From: Methylomicrobium sp035916875
GTDB lineage: Bacteria > Pseudomonadota > Gammaproteobacteria > Methylococcales > Methylomonadaceae
Reading direction: 5' to 3'
Length of the DNA: 64,000 nucleotides
NCBI RefSeq assembly: GCF_035916875.1
Contig: NZ_JAXUHN010000085.1
Coordinates: forward strand, 80,332 to 144,331
Shown: positions 33,957 through 43,204 of the stretch, one piece after another
How the letters are laid out: the number at the start of each line of letters is the position of its first letter
Numbering within the stretch: position 1 is the stretch's first letter
Position numbers and translations under genes: made by a program
The notes under the pieces: generated by a model
The model's database searches: none
The model's input: only the letters and a program-made list of their open reading frames with translations
Told to the model about the DNA's origin: nothing

Positions 33957-34496
33957 ATGCGCGCGAATTCATCTTCACTCAATCGAGGTGTGCTGGCGGC
34001 ATCTCTTTTGATATTATTCCTGGCGTCCGGCTGCGGAAAAGACGCTCCGAAAAGCGCATTTCCACAGCAGGCGGTCAAAAAATACGAACAGGCGACCACG
34101 CTGGAAGGTCTGGTTTCCGATGACAAGGGGCCGATCAAGGCCGGCACGGTCAAGGTTAGCGACGAAAAAGGCGCGGTGATTGCCGAAACGGCCTTGCAGG
34201 GCAGCGAGCATTATCGCGTGCAGGTGCCTGCCGGGACCGCCCTGCCGATTATCTTGACTTTTTACCCGGTGACTGGCGGTGCGCAGCTGATCACCGCGGT
34301 GATTCATCCGGCGGTGACCCAATACGACATCACGCCGCTGTCGACCGCGATCGCGAAGAAAGCCAAGGCGCTCGGCGGTTATACGCACGGCAACCTGCTC
34401 GTCGCGGCCGAAAGCATGGGCACCGTGCCCGATGACAATAAAACGACTGCAGGCTTTCGCGGCGACCCGACCAAGCAGTATGGCGGCTGGCATTGA
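33957..34496 (+). CDS. Lipoprotein, unknown function
   Basis: A 179-residue protein with a good ribosome site (AGGGAG), a signal peptide and a lipobox FLASGC. The mature part has a carboxypeptidase-regulatory-like beta pattern, LEGLVSDDKGPIKAGTVKVSDEKG, followed by ITAVIHPAVTQYDITPLSTAIA, which suggests a small Ig- or transthyretin-like fold. No catalytic residues are seen. The C-terminus is polar. I do not recognise a specific family. Confidence 0.7.
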   Translation: MRANSSSLNRGVLAASLLILFLASGCGKDAPKSAFPQQAVKKYEQATTLEGLVSDDKGPIKAGTVKVSDEKGAVIAETALQGSEHYRVQVPAGTALPIILTFYPVTGGAQLITAVIHPAVTQYDITPLSTAIAKKAKALGGYTHGNLLVAAESMGTVPDDNKTTAGFRGDPTKQYGGWH

Positions 34497-34828
34497 TAGT
34501 AACTCAAAAAGTAAGCCTTATGCGATGCATCAAGTTATTCGCTAACAAAGAGACATAGATTCAACTGTCAAAAAAATCTATCAGCCGCCCCGTATGGTTT
34601 GCTCGGCATGTTCCTAGGCTTTGCGACGGGTGCGCAGGATGATTTCACCTTGATGCCTGTCCCAGCCTTTGGTGGCATCGGCTAGGGGTGAGTGAATCAT
34701 TCTGCGTGGATGGCGGAACCGCCTATGAATCATCGTTTTGATGCAAGTCCGTACCGACCGCGAATCGTTTCGCCTCCATGAATCGTATCAATATACCGCC
34801 TTTAAAATATCCCAACCTTCGCTATTAG
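34497..34828. other. Intergenic region before the two-component operon
   Basis: This 332-bp stretch has no complete gene. In one frame bases around 34590-34695 read as the end of a secreted or membrane protein (MFLGFATGAQDDFTLMP then a stop), possibly a decayed fragment. The part closest to the response-regulator gene is AT-richer (CTTTAAAATATCC at 34800-34812) and may hold its promoter. Confidence 0.3.
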
Positions 34829-35503
34829 ATGAGAGCTTTGCTTGTCGAGGATGATCAAATATTAGCCGATGGCTTGTCTGGCAGCCTCGGCGATTGGGGG
34901 TTTTCCGTAACCCTGGCGATGACGGGACGCTATGCGAATGCGGCCCTACACACCCAGGCGTATGATTTGGTCATCCTCGACCTCGGCTTGCCGGACTGCG
35001 ACGGCAAGGATATTTTGAAGCAGTTGAGAGCGCGTAAATCCACCGTCCCCGTGCTGATTCTGACCGCAAGAGGCGGGCTCAACGATCGCGTCAGCGGTCT
35101 TGAATCGGGTGCCGACGACTATCTGGCCAAGCCTTTTGAGTTAAGGGAATTGGAAGCTCGGGTGCGAGCATTGATTAGACGAAGCTACGGCGGGTTTAAT
35201 TATGAGATAGTCGTCGGACGACTGGTTCTGGATACCCTGGGTCAACAGTTGAAAGTGGACGATAAGCCGATATTCATGCCGGCAAGGGAGTATGGCGTCC
35301 TGCAAGCATTGATATTGCAAGTCGGTCGCGTGGTCAGTAAAGATATGATCGTCCAGAGATTGACGGTCGGAGGCGACGAGTTGGCGGACAATGCCATTGA
35401 AGTCTATATTCATCGTCTGCGCAGGCGTCTTGAGCCATTCGGCGTCAGAATCAGAACCGTCCGCGGACTGGGTTATCTGTTGGAATTAGGCGATGGCGGC
35501 TAA
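34829..35503 (+). CDS. OmpR/PmrA-family response regulator
   Basis: A 224-residue two-domain regulator. The receiver domain has the acidic pair in LVEDDQ, the phospho-acceptor D51 in LVILDLGLPDCDG, the conserved Thr in VLILTARG, and Lys in DDYLAKPF. The C-terminal winged-helix DNA-binding domain ends in IEVYIHRLRRRLEPFGVRIRTVRGLGYLL, closest to QseB/PmrA-type regulators. It overlaps the sensor kinase gene by 11 bases and precedes an RND efflux operon. It is therefore the likely controller of that operon, possibly through the TTAA-type box at 36935-36951. Confidence 0.93.
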   Translation: MRALLVEDDQILADGLSGSLGDWGFSVTLAMTGRYANAALHTQAYDLVILDLGLPDCDGKDILKQLRARKSTVPVLILTARGGLNDRVSGLESGADDYLAKPFELRELEARVRALIRRSYGGFNYEIVVGRLVLDTLGQQLKVDDKPIFMPAREYGVLQALILQVGRVVSKDMIVQRLTVGGDELADNAIEVYIHRLRRRLEPFGVRIRTVRGLGYLLELGDGG

Positions 35504-36899
35504 ACCCAAGAGCCTCAGAATCCAGTTGCTTGCGCGCCTGACGCTTCCTCTCTTAGTCCTGGTTCTATTGGATGCCGCGGTGTCCTATTATGTGGCTCTC
35601 CATTACGCCAATACTGCTTATGATTACTGGTTGCTGGATTCGGCAAGTTCGCTGGTCCAGCAAGTGAAGGGGCGGCAAGATAAAGTGACCTTCGAATTGC
35701 CGCCCATCGCCTTGCAAGTCTTCCGCTGGGACGAAATTGACGAAACTTTTTTTAAAGTGGAATCGTTTAAGTCGGGTTTCATGGCCGGCGACAAGGCGCT
35801 CCCCAGCCCTCCACAGCCGATGTCATATCAACAAAAGCCTTATTTTACCGACGCCGAGATTCAAGGCAAAAAAGTCAGAATCGTCTCGCTGGTGACGATT
35901 CCGCCCAACAGTACGGAAGCCGTTCGGATTTCCGTCGCGGAAACCCTGAATAAGCGTCGCAGCATGATGGTCGAAATTTTAATGGCGGTCGTCGTGCCCC
36001 AATTCTTGCTTGTTATCATCACCGGCCTTCATATCTGGACCGGCGTCAAACGCGGTCTCAAGCCTCTGAGGGAGCTTGCCGGCGCCATTTCTCAAAGGTC
36101 CGCCAGGGATCTCTACCCTATACCCGATAACGACGTGCCGTTGGAGGTGCATTCGCTGACGCACACCATTAACGCCTTGCTGCAAAGTTTGGGAGCGGCG
36201 ATGATGAGCCAGCGCCGCTTCATTGAAAACGCCGCGCATCAATTACGAACCCCTTTGGCGGGGCTTAAAATACAGGCGGAGCGTGCGCTTCAGGCTGACA
36301 ATCTTGAAGCGATGAAGCTGACAATGGGGCAGATCAAAAATGCGGTCGACCGTGTGGCGCATTTGAGCACGCAGTTGCTCACGCTCGCGCGATCGGAATC
36401 CATGGCGAGCCACATGGCCGAGTTTGAAAGGGTTGATTTAAAAGGGGTGGTGTACGAATGTTGCATGGAGTGGGTTCCAAAGGCGTTGGAAAGAAACATT
36501 GAATTGGGCTTTGAGGCGCAGGGAGCGCCGCACGATGTGATGGCGGATGCTACCCTGCTGCGCGAGTCTATCAACAATTTACTGGATAATGCGATACGTT
36601 ACAGCAATGCGGGCGGTCAGATCAACGTACTGGTCCGGTCATCTCCCCGCGTGCTGTTGAGCGTCGAAGACAACGGCCCCGGCATTCAAGCCAGCGAAAC
36701 CGACAAGGTTTTCGAGCGCTTTTACCGGATTCCCGGTAGCCCGGGAGACGGTTGCGGGCTGGGGCTCGCGATCGTGAAAGAAATCGCGGAATTACATAAC
36801 GCTCAGGTCGAAATGGGGTGTGGTCCTCAAGGAACAGGGACGCGTGTCACGGTTGTGTTTCCGGTCGCCTCCGATGACGTGAGAAGGCTTAAGCGATGA
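35493..36899 (+). CDS. Sensor histidine kinase of the efflux two-component system
   Basis: A 468-residue membrane kinase. Two transmembrane segments (about residues 13-33 and 165-185) flank a periplasmic sensor domain that contains an aromatic-rich FRWDEIDETFFKVES. HAMP-like sequence leads into the phospho-His H-box IENAAHQLRTPLAGL. The ATP-binding N-box LLDNAIRY and the G-boxes VEDNGPGI and GCGLGLAIVKEI follow. The architecture is QseC/PmrB-like. It is translated in overlap with the regulator. A metal ligand is likely, given the downstream efflux genes. Confidence 0.93.
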   Translation: MAAKPKSLRIQLLARLTLPLLVLVLLDAAVSYYVALHYANTAYDYWLLDSASSLVQQVKGRQDKVTFELPPIALQVFRWDEIDETFFKVESFKSGFMAGDKALPSPPQPMSYQQKPYFTDAEIQGKKVRIVSLVTIPPNSTEAVRISVAETLNKRRSMMVEILMAVVVPQFLLVIITGLHIWTGVKRGLKPLRELAGAISQRSARDLYPIPDNDVPLEVHSLTHTINALLQSLGAAMMSQRRFIENAAHQLRTPLAGLKIQAERALQADNLEAMKLTMGQIKNAVDRVAHLSTQLLTLARSESMASHMAEFERVDLKGVVYECCMEWVPKALERNIELGFEAQGAPHDVMADATLLRESINNLLDNAIRYSNAGGQINVLVRSSPRVLLSVEDNGPGIQASETDKVFERFYRIPGSPGDGCGLGLAIVKEIAELHNAQVEMGCGPQGTGTRVTVVFPVASDDVRRLKR

Positions 36900-36915
36900 T
36901 CTGACAGGTTTATGT

Positions 36916-36987
36916 AAGGTTCAATTGATAGCATATTAACGCTATCTTAAAACCACTCCAGCCCATGGCATTACCAAATTGAACCTT
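36916..36987. promoter_or_regulatory. Regulatory region with PmrA-like box and flanking inverted repeat
   Basis: ATTAAC-N5-CTTAAA at 36935-36951 has the 11-bp periodicity of TTAA half-sites seen in PmrA-type boxes, although the outer bases are imperfect. GATAGC and GCTATC surround the first half-site. AAGGTTCAATT (36916-36926) and AATTGAACCTT (36977-36987) are perfect 11-bp inverted repeats. The right copy ends one base before the ATG of the adaptor gene, so pairing in mRNA could hide the start. Confidence 0.5.
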
Positions 36988-36988
36988 C

Positions 36989-38104
36989 ATGCGAATTGTC
37001 TTATTGATTGCCCCTCTTGTTTTGCTGCCCGTTATCGGCTGCGAACGGCACAACGAATCGGCTTCTCCTCCAGGCGCGCAGAAAGCGCCGCCATCAGCCT
37101 CTGACAAGCGCACCGTCTCACTGCGTCCCGAATCGCTTCCTTATATCGTGGTGCGTGAAGTGCAACCGGAAGTCATTGCCGGTGCGATCACGGCGCCGGC
37201 GCGGGTGGATTTCCGCGCACAAGCGATTTCCACGGCAGGTACGGTCGTGGCCGGGCGCGTGAGTAAGGTTTATGTTCAAGCCGGCGACAGAATCAAGGCC
37301 GGAGCCCCGTTGGCGACATTGGTCAGCAGCGAAGCAGCGCAGATGCGCGCCGATTATACCCGCGCGGAAGCGGAACTGGCGCGCGCCGACGATCATTTGA
37401 GAAGGCAACTAGAAATGCAGCGTACCGGGGTTGGCTTGGAAATTGAACGGGTGGAAGCGGAAACCCAGCTTAAACAAGCGGACACCGAATTGGAGCGCAG
37501 CCGCGATTTTTTGCGCCTGCTCGGCGAAGGTAGCGCCGGCGAGGTGGTCGTGCGTGCGCCGATAGACAGTACGGTGCTGAAGGCGCATGTTTCGACCGGC
37601 GCCGCGGTGGGGCCGGGCTCGCCGTTGTTCGATTTGGGCGAACCTTCAGCGGCCTGGATTATTGCCGACGTCTTCGAAAAAGATCTACTGTTAGTCGAAA
37701 AAGGCGCCAAGGCCGTGATCGAGCTGGCGTCGTTCCCCGATCCCATTCGTGGGCATGTGGTGGGTGAAAGCGCCGCCATTCAGACCGAGTTGCGCCGGGC
37801 TTCGGTGTTCATCGAGGCGGACAACCCCAAAATACCTTTACGGCCGGGAATGTATGCGCGTGTCACCATCGAAGCCTCCGCGCCTAGCCGTATCATGCTG
37901 CCTACGGCGGCTGTTTTGATTAAGGACGGCCGGGAAACCGTAGTTTATGTCGAAACCGCGCCCGGACGTTTCGAGGCTCGTCCGGTTCAGGTCGGGCAGG
38001 CGCGCGAAGGCCTGACGCCGGTGCTGAAAGGCCTGTCCGGCGGCGAACGGGTGGTGGTCGGCGGCGCGTTGCTGATCGACGGCGAAGCCGCGATGCTTTT
38101 GTAG
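36989..38104 (+). CDS. RND efflux periplasmic adaptor (CzcB/CusB-like lipoprotein)
   Basis: A 371-residue HlyD-family membrane-fusion protein. It has a signal peptide with lipobox VIGC. The split biotinyl-lipoyl domain is seen as VVAGRVSKVYVQAGDRIKAGAPLATL and EVVVRAPIDSTVLKAHVSTG. An alpha-hairpin of Glu/Arg-rich heptads lies between them (about residues 110-165). A beta-barrel and membrane-proximal domain with LRPGMYARVTIEA completes it. It bridges the RND pump and the outer-membrane channel encoded next. No His- or Met-rich N-terminal metal site is evident. Confidence 0.92.
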   Translation: MRIVLLIAPLVLLPVIGCERHNESASPPGAQKAPPSASDKRTVSLRPESLPYIVVREVQPEVIAGAITAPARVDFRAQAISTAGTVVAGRVSKVYVQAGDRIKAGAPLATLVSSEAAQMRADYTRAEAELARADDHLRRQLEMQRTGVGLEIERVEAETQLKQADTELERSRDFLRLLGEGSAGEVVVRAPIDSTVLKAHVSTGAAVGPGSPLFDLGEPSAAWIIADVFEKDLLLVEKGAKAVIELASFPDPIRGHVVGESAAIQTELRRASVFIEADNPKIPLRPGMYARVTIEASAPSRIMLPTAAVLIKDGRETVVYVETAPGRFEARPVQVGQAREGLTPVLKGLSGGERVVVGGALLIDGEAAMLL

Positions 38105-38114
38105 GGGGCTGATC

Positions 38115-41100
38115 GTGCTCAGATTATTGATCGACACCTGTGTGCATCGTCGTGTTGCCGCGATCGTGATCACCGCCATCGTCGCGCTGTTCGGCGTTCA
38201 TGCCTATCTGGAAACGCCGATCGAAGCTTACCCGGATGTGACCAATACACAGGTCACCGTGATCAGCCTGATGCCGGGTTATGCTCCCGAAGAGGTGGAG
38301 AGGCAAGTGACCGTGCCGCTGGAGCGGGCGCTCAATGGCTCGCCGGGCATGTTGCAGATGCGCAGCCAGAGTCTGTTCGGTTTGTCATTGATCACGATCA
38401 CCTTCGAGGACGACGTCGACAGTTTCCATTCGCGCACGCTGATTACGGAGCGAATGACCGGCGCCGAATTGCCCGAATCGGTAAGGCCGGTATTGGCGCC
38501 CGATTACACGCCGTTGGGCGAAATCTACAAATTTGTGGTGACCAGCGACCGCCATTCGCTTTATGAACTGCGCTCGGAAATGGAATGGAACGTTTCGCGG
38601 GTGCTGCGTCAGGTGCAGGGTGTGGCCGATGTATTGACCTTTGGCGGTTATTATAAGGAGATCTATGTCGAGATCGATCCGGTTCGGCTGGAATCCTTCG
38701 GGCTGACGCTGGATGAAGTCAATCGCGCGATCGCCAGTGCGAATCGGAACGTGGGTGCGGGTTTTCTGCGCCACGGCGATCAACAAATGGTCATTCGCAG
38801 CGTCGGTTACCTCAACTCGCCGGAAGATGTGAAAAAGATCGTCTTGAAGAGCGAAGGTGGTACGCCATTGACGATAGGCGATGTGGCCCGTTTGGTGCAG
38901 GCTTATACCCCGCGCCAAGGCGCGGTAGGGCTCGATGTTCAGAAAGAAGCGGTGGAAGGCATCGTTTTGCTGCGCCGCGGGCAAAATCCTTCGCGCGTGC
39001 TGGAAGGCGTGCATGAAAAAATCGAGGAACTGAATACTCGCATCCTGCCGGCTGGGATGAAACTGGTGCCGTTTCTGGATCGCACCGAGCTGGTCAATAA
39101 TACGCTGCATACCGTTTACGACAACCTGTTGCATGGATTTTTGCTGGTGGTCGGCGTCGTGTGGCTTTTCCTGCGCAGCATCCGCGGCTCGTTGATCGTC
39201 GCCTGCGTGATACCGCTATCGTTATTGGTTGCCTTCATCGGTCTTTACCGGTTGGAGATGCCTGCCAATTTGATTTCGATGGGGGCTATCGACTTCGGCA
39301 TCATTCTTGACGGCGCCGTGGTATTGGTCGAGAGCGTGATTCATCAGGCCAGCCACCGTCATCCCAAAAATCATCGCGAAATGGTGCAGTTGATTGTCGA
39401 CGCCGCCTTTAGCGTGGCCAAGCCGACCTTTTTCGCGATGCTGATCATCATTGCGGCTTTGCTGCCGGTTTTTACCTTGGAGCGGGTCGAAGGGCGCATA
39501 TTTCGGCCTTTGGCGCTAACCTACAGTTTTGCGTTGGGTGGTGGCTTGATCTTTGCGATGACTTTGGTCCCGGCGCTCTGTGCGGCGTTGATTCAACCTC
39601 GGCATGCGATGATCGAGGAGCCGGGTTTTCTTATACGGTTGCGGAGCGCGTACAGTCGTGCGCTGGCGTGGTCTCTCGATCGGCGTCCGGTGATTCTGGG
39701 TGCTGCTGCAGTGTTATTGTTGGCTGGAACGCTGGCGGCCGGCAAACTTGGCAGTGAATTTTTGCCGGAGTTGGACGAAGGCGACGTGCATGTGTTCGTG
39801 GAAATGCCGGCCAGCATCTCGCTTGCCAAAGGCCAGGGCATTTTGCTCGATATGCGTGAACGCCTGCTCCGCTTTCCCGAGGTTAAAAGCATCCTCAGTC
39901 AACAAGGGCGTTCCGAGGACGGCACCGACAACGAAGGCGTCAATATGAGTGAAACCTTTGTGCATCTGAAGCCGCACGATCAATGGCGGGAAGGTTTACA
40001 CAAGGAGCAGTTGGTCAATGCGATGCGCGAGTCCCTGGTCGCTATACCCGGTGTGCGCTTCAATTTCTCTCAGCCGATCAAGGATAACGTCGAGGAAGCC
40101 GTCAGCGGCGTGCGCGGCAAAGTGGTCTTGAAAATATACGGCGCCGATCTGGAGAAAATGCGCGCGACGCTTGAACAGGCCAAAAACCTGCTGAAGGCGA
40201 TTCCCGGCGTCATCGACCTGGACTTATATCGGGAATCCATTGTGCCGCAACTGCAAATCAATCTGGACCGTTCCGCGCTGGCGCGTGAAGGCATTACGAT
40301 CGATGCGGCGCAGGACACGATCGAAACAGGATTGGCCGGCAAGGTTGTCACCGAACTTTGGCAGAATGAGCGGCCGGTGCCGGTGCGGGCTATCCTGCCG
40401 AGCAGCGAGCGCAGCGACAAAGAGCAAATCGGCAATCTGAAGTTGCCGACCCCTTCGGGGGCGCGAATTCCACTGAGTGAAGTCGCCGCGATGCCCATTG
40501 AGCGCGGCAGAACCTCGATCGAGCGCGAAGCCAACCGCCGGTTTTTGGCGTTAAAGTTCAATGTCGAAGGCCGAGATCTGGGGTCGGTCGTACACGATGC
40601 GATGGTTGCCGTTGACGGTAAAGTGACGCTCCAGGAAGGGAGTTTTCTGGTCTGGGGCGGCGAATTCGAAAACCAGCAAAGAGCCATGGGTCGGCTGGCG
40701 GTCGTAGTGCCGATTGCGGTGTTGATTGTGCTCGGTTTGCTATACGGTGCCCTGCAGTCGGCTCGTAGCGCGATTGCGATTCTGCTGTGTACGCCGTTCG
40801 CGATGACCGGCGGTGTATTTCTGCTGCTTGCGGCCGGTATTCCGCTGTCTGTCAGTGCGGCGATCGGTTTTATCGCTCTGCTGGGTCAGGTGTCATTAAT
40901 GGGGCTTTTGGTGCTGAGCGCGACTGAGGAGCTCCGCCGCGAAGGCCAATCTTTGGTCGATGCGATTATCAATGGCGCTGCGGACCGGCTGCGGCCGGTG
41001 CTGATGGCTTCGATGCTGGCCTTACTGGGGTTGTTGCCAATGGCGGTTTCGACCGGCATCGGCAGCGAAACCCAGCAACCCTTTGCCGTGGTCATCGTCG

Positions 41101-41222
41101 GCGGCATGTTCACTACCTTCTTTGTTGCGATGCTGGTATTGCCGGTCATCTATGCTTACATTACTCCGAAACGTCTGATCAGTCCGGAAGAAGCTGACGA
41201 CATGCCGGAGGAGTCTACATGA
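38115..41222 (+). CDS. Heavy-metal RND efflux pump (CzcA/CusA family)
   Basis: A 1035-residue inner-membrane proton-driven pump with a GTG start 10 bp after the adaptor gene. The N-terminal VTNTQVTVISLMPGYAPEEVERQVTVPLE and the transmembrane-4 signature DFGIILDGAVVLVES mark the HME (heavy-metal efflux) class. Two large periplasmic loops are present (roughly 45-340 and 550-860), with twelve hydrophobic segments expected. It probably exports divalent cations such as Co, Zn, Cd or Ni, or Cu/Ag; which metal cannot be read by eye. It overlaps the outer-membrane gene by four bases (ATGA). Confidence 0.94.
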   Translation: MLRLLIDTCVHRRVAAIVITAIVALFGVHAYLETPIEAYPDVTNTQVTVISLMPGYAPEEVERQVTVPLERALNGSPGMLQMRSQSLFGLSLITITFEDDVDSFHSRTLITERMTGAELPESVRPVLAPDYTPLGEIYKFVVTSDRHSLYELRSEMEWNVSRVLRQVQGVADVLTFGGYYKEIYVEIDPVRLESFGLTLDEVNRAIASANRNVGAGFLRHGDQQMVIRSVGYLNSPEDVKKIVLKSEGGTPLTIGDVARLVQAYTPRQGAVGLDVQKEAVEGIVLLRRGQNPSRVLEGVHEKIEELNTRILPAGMKLVPFLDRTELVNNTLHTVYDNLLHGFLLVVGVVWLFLRSIRGSLIVACVIPLSLLVAFIGLYRLEMPANLISMGAIDFGIILDGAVVLVESVIHQASHRHPKNHREMVQLIVDAAFSVAKPTFFAMLIIIAALLPVFTLERVEGRIFRPLALTYSFALGGGLIFAMTLVPALCAALIQPRHAMIEEPGFLIRLRSAYSRALAWSLDRRPVILGAAAVLLLAGTLAAGKLGSEFLPELDEGDVHVFVEMPASISLAKGQGILLDMRERLLRFPEVKSILSQQGRSEDGTDNEGVNMSETFVHLKPHDQWREGLHKEQLVNAMRESLVAIPGVRFNFSQPIKDNVEEAVSGVRGKVVLKIYGADLEKMRATLEQAKNLLKAIPGVIDLDLYRESIVPQLQINLDRSALAREGITIDAAQDTIETGLAGKVVTELWQNERPVPVRAILPSSERSDKEQIGNLKLPTPSGARIPLSEVAAMPIERGRTSIEREANRRFLALKFNVEGRDLGSVVHDAMVAVDGKVTLQEGSFLVWGGEFENQQRAMGRLAVVVPIAVLIVLGLLYGALQSARSAIAILLCTPFAMTGGVFLLLAAGIPLSVSAAIGFIALLGQVSLMGLLVLSATEELRREGQSLVDAIINGAADRLRPVLMASMLALLGLLPMAVSTGIGSETQQPFAVVIVGGMFTTFFVAMLVLPVIYAYITPKRLISPEEADDMPEEST

Positions 41223-42532
41223 AACGATTTGCTTGGAAAATTCATTTTAACTTGAGCTCAATAGGCCTTGCCCTCATGTTCGGCACGATGGCATCTTGCC
41301 GGGTCATGGCCGGCGATGCCCAGTCCCTGCCCGAAACGGTGACCATGCAGCAATTGCTGGACATTACGCGCGCGAAAAGCCCGCGCTATGCGGCATTACA
41401 GCAGCGTATCGAAGCGGCTGATGCCGGAGTCGTCGCGGCCGGCGTATTGCCCAATCCCAGGTTAAGCTATGGCCGCTTTGATCTCGTGAGTCGTCGTAAC
41501 ACGATGTACGACGGCAACGTTCAGCAGCAGGTGATAGTGGAGGTGCCGGTGCTGATTGCCGGCCAGCGTGGTAAGCGCATTGAAGCGGCGGAAAAAAAAG
41601 CGGATGCGACGGCGGCTGAAATCGCAGCCGATTCCGTCGGCTTGATTTATGAAGAATGGCTGTTGTTTGTCAAGCAACTGGCCGATAGACAACGTATTGC
41701 TGTGCTCGATGAGACAGCGCAGTATATAGAACATCTCTCCGGGATCGTTTCCGGGCGTCTGCAAGCGGGAAGTGCCAGCCAGTACGATTTGCTTCGCATC
41801 GAAATCGAGGCAAAAAGTGTAGAGACCCGGCGTGAGACGTTTCGCAATAATTTGTCGGCGACGGCATCCGATTTGGGCGTATTACTGGGTCTGTCGGGTT
41901 GGAAGCCGCAAGCACAGGGCGACTTGATCAGTCTGAATGTGCCGACCGATCTCGACAAGCTTTGGGCGGATGCCGAAAAGATACATCCCGATATTGAGGC
42001 CACTCGGCGGGGGGAGATTGCCGCGAATGCCGATTTGGCGCGCGCCAAGCGCGAACGCTGGCCGACGCCATCCGTCCAGGTGGGAACGGTATTTACCGAT
42101 GCGCCTTACGGGAATACCAGTTTTGCCGGAGTTGCAGTCGACCTGCCCATTTTTGATCGCGGGCAAGGAACCATCGCGCGCGCCAATGCGGAGAAGCATG
42201 CGGCGATCCTTCAATATAACCTGGCGGTCGCACGCACGCACGGAGAACTCGAGCGAGCCGTGGAGTTGCTGATCCGCAGACGAGAAACCCGGTCAAATTT
42301 TGAGCGGAATGTGATTGCAAAACTGCCGGATCTCAAGAATATGGGGGAAGCCAGCTATCGTTTGGGCAAAGGCAGTCTATTGGAACTTCTCGATGCGTCG
42401 CGTTCGCGCACTGAAACCTTATTGACCAAGTTTGACTTGATGCAGTCGGAGATTGAAGCCGAACTTGATGTATTGCGGACTTCCGGCTTATTGACTCACA
42501 TGTTCGAAAATCAGCTTACCAAATTGAATTGA
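41219..42532 (+). CDS. Outer-membrane efflux protein (TolC/CzcC family)
   Basis: A 437-residue outer-membrane factor with a signal peptide near residues 14-33. Two OEP repeats follow: the first has VAAGVLPNPRLSYGRFDL and long amphipathic helices, the second has ARAKRERWPTPSVQVGTVFTDAPYGN and FAGVAVDLPIFDRGQGTIARA. The latter is the conserved 'PIFDRGQG' of CzcC-like proteins. It forms the exit duct of the tripartite metal pump whose adaptor and pump genes precede it. Translation is coupled to the pump by ATGA overlap. Confidence 0.92.
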   Translation: MKRFAWKIHFNLSSIGLALMFGTMASCRVMAGDAQSLPETVTMQQLLDITRAKSPRYAALQQRIEAADAGVVAAGVLPNPRLSYGRFDLVSRRNTMYDGNVQQQVIVEVPVLIAGQRGKRIEAAEKKADATAAEIAADSVGLIYEEWLLFVKQLADRQRIAVLDETAQYIEHLSGIVSGRLQAGSASQYDLLRIEIEAKSVETRRETFRNNLSATASDLGVLLGLSGWKPQAQGDLISLNVPTDLDKLWADAEKIHPDIEATRRGEIAANADLARAKRERWPTPSVQVGTVFTDAPYGNTSFAGVAVDLPIFDRGQGTIARANAEKHAAILQYNLAVARTHGELERAVELLIRRRETRSNFERNVIAKLPDLKNMGEASYRLGKGSLLELLDASRSRTETLLTKFDLMQSEIEAELDVLRTSGLLTHMFENQLTKLN

Positions 42533-42631
42533 CAAAATACAATGAATCGATCCGTGCATTGCACGGAAAATTGCAGTATGGATATGATGGCGGCTTGCTG
42601 ATTTCTTGCGCGCTCCAGTAAAAATTCATCT

Positions 42632-42680
42632 TACGGTAACAGCAATGCAGCTTTGCATGGAGCTTCCGGTCCTTACCGTA
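42632..42680. repeat. Nested inverted repeats upstream of the atp operon
   Basis: TACGGTAA (42632-42639) and TTACCGTA (42673-42680) are perfect inverted repeats enclosing a second pair, ATGCA/TGCAT (42645-42649 and 42654-42658). The stretch lies in the 290-bp gap between the efflux operon and atpI. It may be a hairpin ending the efflux transcript or a leader structure for the atp operon. There is no T-run. Confidence 0.35.
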
Positions 42681-42822
42681 GGCAACATTTAAGGCTGTGT
42701 TGCGGGCTGATTTTCCTGCATGGTGAGAGGATAAGCAGCTATCGCGAGCGCGCGCGTATTCTGCCTTGATTTAAAATGCCTCGGCCGTTATAATCTCCCA
42801 GCTAAATCGATTGGAGCACTGA

Positions 42823-43182
42823 ATGGTAGATAGAAAATTGTCTACTGTCAGCAAGATACTGCTTTATCAAGTTCTGATAATTATACTGATGACGGCCGGA
42901 TTCGCCGTCGCTGGCGGAAAAATGGCTGCTTTGTCTGTAGCTCTGGGTGGAGCCGCGGCATTTTTTCCGAACCTGTTTTTTGCGTACAGGATTAAGAAGG
43001 CGACCGGGCAGGAAGCGCGCAAGATCGTCGTATCATTTTACACCGGCGAAGTAGGTAAGCTGTTGCTGACGGCGGCATTTTTCGTCCTGATTTTTCAAAT
43101 CCCTGACATAGATTTATTACCGCTGTTCGTTGGTTACCTGACGGCATTGTCGGTTTTTTGGTTTGCGCTATTGATGCGCTGA
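42823..43182 (+). CDS. atpI: ATP synthase assembly protein I
   Basis: A 119-residue protein with four hydrophobic segments that opens the atp operon. GGAAAFFPNLFFAYRIKK is the characteristic AtpI middle region, and the polar loop RKIVVSFYTGEVGKLL follows. AtpI helps assemble the c-ring and is not part of the finished enzyme. It is 22 bp upstream of atpB, as in most proteobacteria. Confidence 0.93.
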   Translation: MVDRKLSTVSKILLYQVLIIILMTAGFAVAGGKMAALSVALGGAAAFFPNLFFAYRIKKATGQEARKIVVSFYTGEVGKLLLTAAFFVLIFQIPDIDLLPLFVGYLTALSVFWFALLMR

Positions 43183-43204
43183 TATTTTTGACGAGAGAGG
43201 AACG

